Origin: an uncultured Ruminococcus sp.
Lineage (GTDB): Bacteria; Bacillota; Clostridia; Oscillospirales; CAG-272
Assembly: GCA_902797495.1 (NCBI GenBank)
Contig: CADBTH010000165.1
Location: 1-6,593 of the forward strand
Length of the DNA: 6,593 nucleotides
Direction of reading: 5' to 3'
In this document: one piece after another, positions 5,346 through 6,593 of the stretch
Layout: each line of letters starts with the position of its first letter
Position numbering within the stretch: position 1 is the stretch's first letter
Translations under genes and position numbers: made by a program
The notes under the pieces: model-generated
Databases searched by the model: none
What the model saw: the letters and a program-made list of their open reading frames with translations, nothing else
Told to the model about the DNA's origin: nothing

Positions 5346-5891
5346 ATGGCAAAAACCAACCCCTATTCCGGAACTCAGACCGAAAAGAATCTGCTGGAAG
5401 CTTTCGCGGGCGAGAGCCAGGCGAGAAACAAGTACACGTACTTCGCGTCCAAGGCTAAAAAAGAGGGATACGAGCAGATCTCCGCGCTCTTCCTCAAGAC
5501 GGCTGAGAACGAAAAAGAGCACGCAAAGATGTGGTTCAAGGAGCTCTGCGGCATCGGCACGACGGCTGAAAACCTTGAAGCAGCCGCTGACGGCGAAAAC
5601 TTCGAGTGGACGGATATGTACGAAGGCTTCGCGAAGACCGCCGAAGAAGAAGGATTCCCGGAACTCGCTGCAAAATTCCGCGGCGTCGCGGCTATCGAAA
5701 AGCACCACGAAGAGCGTTACCGCGCGCTTCTGCACAACGTCGAGACGGCGTCTGTTTTCGAGAAGAGCGAAGTCAAGGTATGGGAGTGCCGCAACTGCGG
5801 TCATATCGTAGTCGGAACGAAAGCTCCGGACGTTTGCCCCGTGTGCGCGCATCCGCAGGCGTATTTCGAGATTAATTCTGAGAACTATTAA
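5346..5891 (+). CDS. rbr: Rubrerythrin (NADH-dependent peroxidase, diiron plus rubredoxin domains)
   Basis: This 181-residue cytoplasmic protein reduces hydrogen peroxide to water in anaerobes, taking electrons from NAD(P)H through a rubredoxin-type partner. The four-helix ferritin-like domain (about 1-135) carries the expected diiron ligands: E23 in AGESQARNKY, E56-x2-H59 in ENEKEHA, E84-x2-E87 in GENFEW, and E118-x2-H121 in IEKHHEERY. The C-terminal rubredoxin domain (about 143-181) has C148-x2-C151 and C164-x2-C167 for its FeS4 site. All ligands are present, and length is close to the 191 residues of the Desulfovibrio vulgaris protein. The ATG at 5346 has AAAGGAG 8 bases upstream. It appears to be transcribed alone from a consensus promoter and to end at its own terminator, as expected for an abundant oxidative-stress protein; regulation by peroxide is likely from the family but not proven here. 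Confidence 0.97.
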   Translation: MAKTNPYSGTQTEKNLLEAFAGESQARNKYTYFASKAKKEGYEQISALFLKTAENEKEHAKMWFKELCGIGTTAENLEAAADGENFEWTDMYEGFAKTAEEEGFPELAAKFRGVAAIEKHHEERYRALLHNVETASVFEKSEVKVWECRNCGHIVVGTKAPDVCPVCAHPQAYFEINSENY

Positions 5892-5908
5892 ATCATTAAA
5901 AGAATGAG

Positions 5909-5935
5909 GGGAGCCGAATGTCGGCTCCCTTTTTT
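5909..5935 (+). terminator. Intrinsic terminator of rubrerythrin
   Basis: GGGAGCCGA (5909-5917) and TCGGCTCCC (5921-5929) form a perfect 9-bp stem with the three-base loop ATG, extendable by G5908-T5930 and A5907-T5931, and followed by six Ts (5930-5935). It begins 17 bases after the rbr stop. The T-run ends exactly where the stop codon of the opposing GH18 gene begins. Read on the - strand the hairpin is followed by CTCATTCTTTTAATG, a poor U-tract, so it probably works mainly for rbr and only partly for the convergent gene. Confidence 0.93.
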
Positions 5936-6593
5936 CTATTCCAGATCAAACATCGAGGCGAGCTGAACGAATAAACCGGGGAAGAACTTCATGATATTCC
6001 ACACGGAGATGCCCGCAAGGCCCGTCGCGGCGGCAAGTATCCCGGTTGCCTCGACGGAGCGGGGCGATTCGAACCAGACGATATGGCGAACGTCGCGCCC
6101 GCCCTCTCTGTCGTAATAGACGAAGAATGGCGCTTCGGACGGCTCGTCGTACTCGATCATGGCGCGCCGCTCCTTCGCGAGAGACAGCGCCTCGGCGTTT
6201 GAGAGGGGAGATGCCTCGCTGATCCCCTTGATATACGGCAGCCTGAAGTCGTAACCGTAGTTCGGAGTACCGAGAAAAATCTTGTCTGCCGGGATGCGCG
6301 TGACGGCGTAGTCCACGACCTCGCGCACCTTGTTGAGGGGCGCCACCGCCTGAGGCGGCCCGTAGGTGTAGCCCCATTCGTAAGTCATCAGAAGAGTTCT
6401 GTCCGCCGCCTCGCCGAGTGCGCGGTAGTCGTGACCCTCGTAGAGGATGCCGGGCATATCGTCCGATACCTTCGGCGCGAGGGAAACGAAGACCTCGTAG
6501 CCGTCGCCGAGCTCCGATTTCAGATCCCTGATAAAATCCGCGTAGCGCGCGGCGTAGTCGCCGGAAATATACTCGAAATCGACGTCGATCCCG
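5936..6593 (-). CDS. Glycoside hydrolase family 18 protein, spore YaaH/SleL-type (partial, 5' end outside window)
   Basis: The - strand frame is open from the right edge to a TAG at 5938-5936, giving 218 C-terminal residues. The first codons read GIDVDFEYIS, the GH18 active-site strand (D-x-D-x-E) with E7 of the visible part as the expected acid catalyst. Further family landmarks are SLAPKVSDD...LYEGHDYRALG (37-60), LLMTYEWGYTYGPPQAVAPL (67-86, with the substrate-assisting M-T-Y), KIFLGTPNYGYDF (104-116), PFFVYYD (155-161), HIVWFESPRSV (170-180) and ISVWNIMKFFP (195-205) with the barrel-closing Trp198. This pattern is that of B. subtilis YaaH and SleL, N-acetylglucosaminidases acting on cortex peptidoglycan during spore germination. 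LysM repeats or a signal peptide could lie in the missing N-terminal part. An internal ATG at 6457 is not the real start because conserved catalytic sequence lies upstream of it. It is convergent with rbr, with 44 bases between the two stops. Confidence 0.92.
   Translation of the reverse strand, partial: GIDVDFEYISGDYAARYADFIRDLKSELGDGYEVFVSLAPKVSDDMPGILYEGHDYRALGEAADRTLLMTYEWGYTYGPPQAVAPLNKVREVVDYAVTRIPADKIFLGTPNYGYDFRLPYIKGISEASPLSNAEALSLAKERRAMIEYDEPSEAPFFVYYDREGGRDVRHIVWFESPRSVEATGILAAATGLAGISVWNIMKFFPGLFVQLASMFDLE

Noticed and set aside
4626..5852. A 408-codon open frame on the - strand opposite the membrane protein gene and rubrerythrin
   Set aside because: It crosses the rbr promoter, a terminator and an intergenic gap, has no recognisable domain, and is opposed by a + strand gene with all diiron and rubredoxin ligands intact.

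Overview
The window is a GC-rich piece of chromosome from an anaerobic, probably spore-forming Gram-positive bacterium. It is most likely a member of the class Clostridia, possibly an uncultured gut-type lineage. The evidence is the Firmicutes-type order nusA-rnpM(ylxR)-ylxQ-infB, a NusA that ends right after its second KH domain, an IF2 with the TRVIDTR...VDLSKYD linker I associate with clostridial IF2, a rubrerythrin (typical of anaerobes), and a glycoside hydrolase 18 enzyme of the spore-coat/germination YaaH-SleL type. Arg codons are often AGA and Ala codons mostly GCG. The exact genus cannot be read from the sequence.

Positions 1-4545 hold one co-directional translation/transcription operon. 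It begins with the last 12 codons of what should be rimP, followed by nusA, rnpM, ylxQ (overlapping rnpM by 4 bases) and infB, all tightly spaced on the + strand. NusA controls pausing, termination and antitermination. RnpM and YlxQ are small RNA-binding proteins of this operon, and IF2 loads initiator tRNA. IF2 carries a long Ala/Lys/Glu-rich helical repeat between its N-terminal domains.

After infB the usual next gene, rbfA, is absent. A 95-base spacer holds a perfect 24-bp palindrome without a U-tract. It is followed by a GTG-started gene for a small single-pass membrane-anchored protein (4641-5195) that I cannot assign to a named family. A weak terminator-like hairpin (5256-5279) closes that unit.

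Rubrerythrin (5346-5891) stands alone behind a textbook promoter: TTGACA, 17 bp, TATAAT, with an extended -10 TG and an inverted repeat across the -10. It ends in a strong intrinsic terminator. Facing it on the - strand is the C-terminal two thirds or so of a GH18 peptidoglycan/cortex hydrolase whose start lies beyond the right edge.

I see no mobile element, CRISPR array, tRNA, rRNA or clearly novel multi-gene system. The items most worth a second look are the unassigned membrane protein, the four-cysteine RnpM, the IF2 repeat with shuffled synonymous codons, the 24-bp palindrome and the rubrerythrin promoter/operator.
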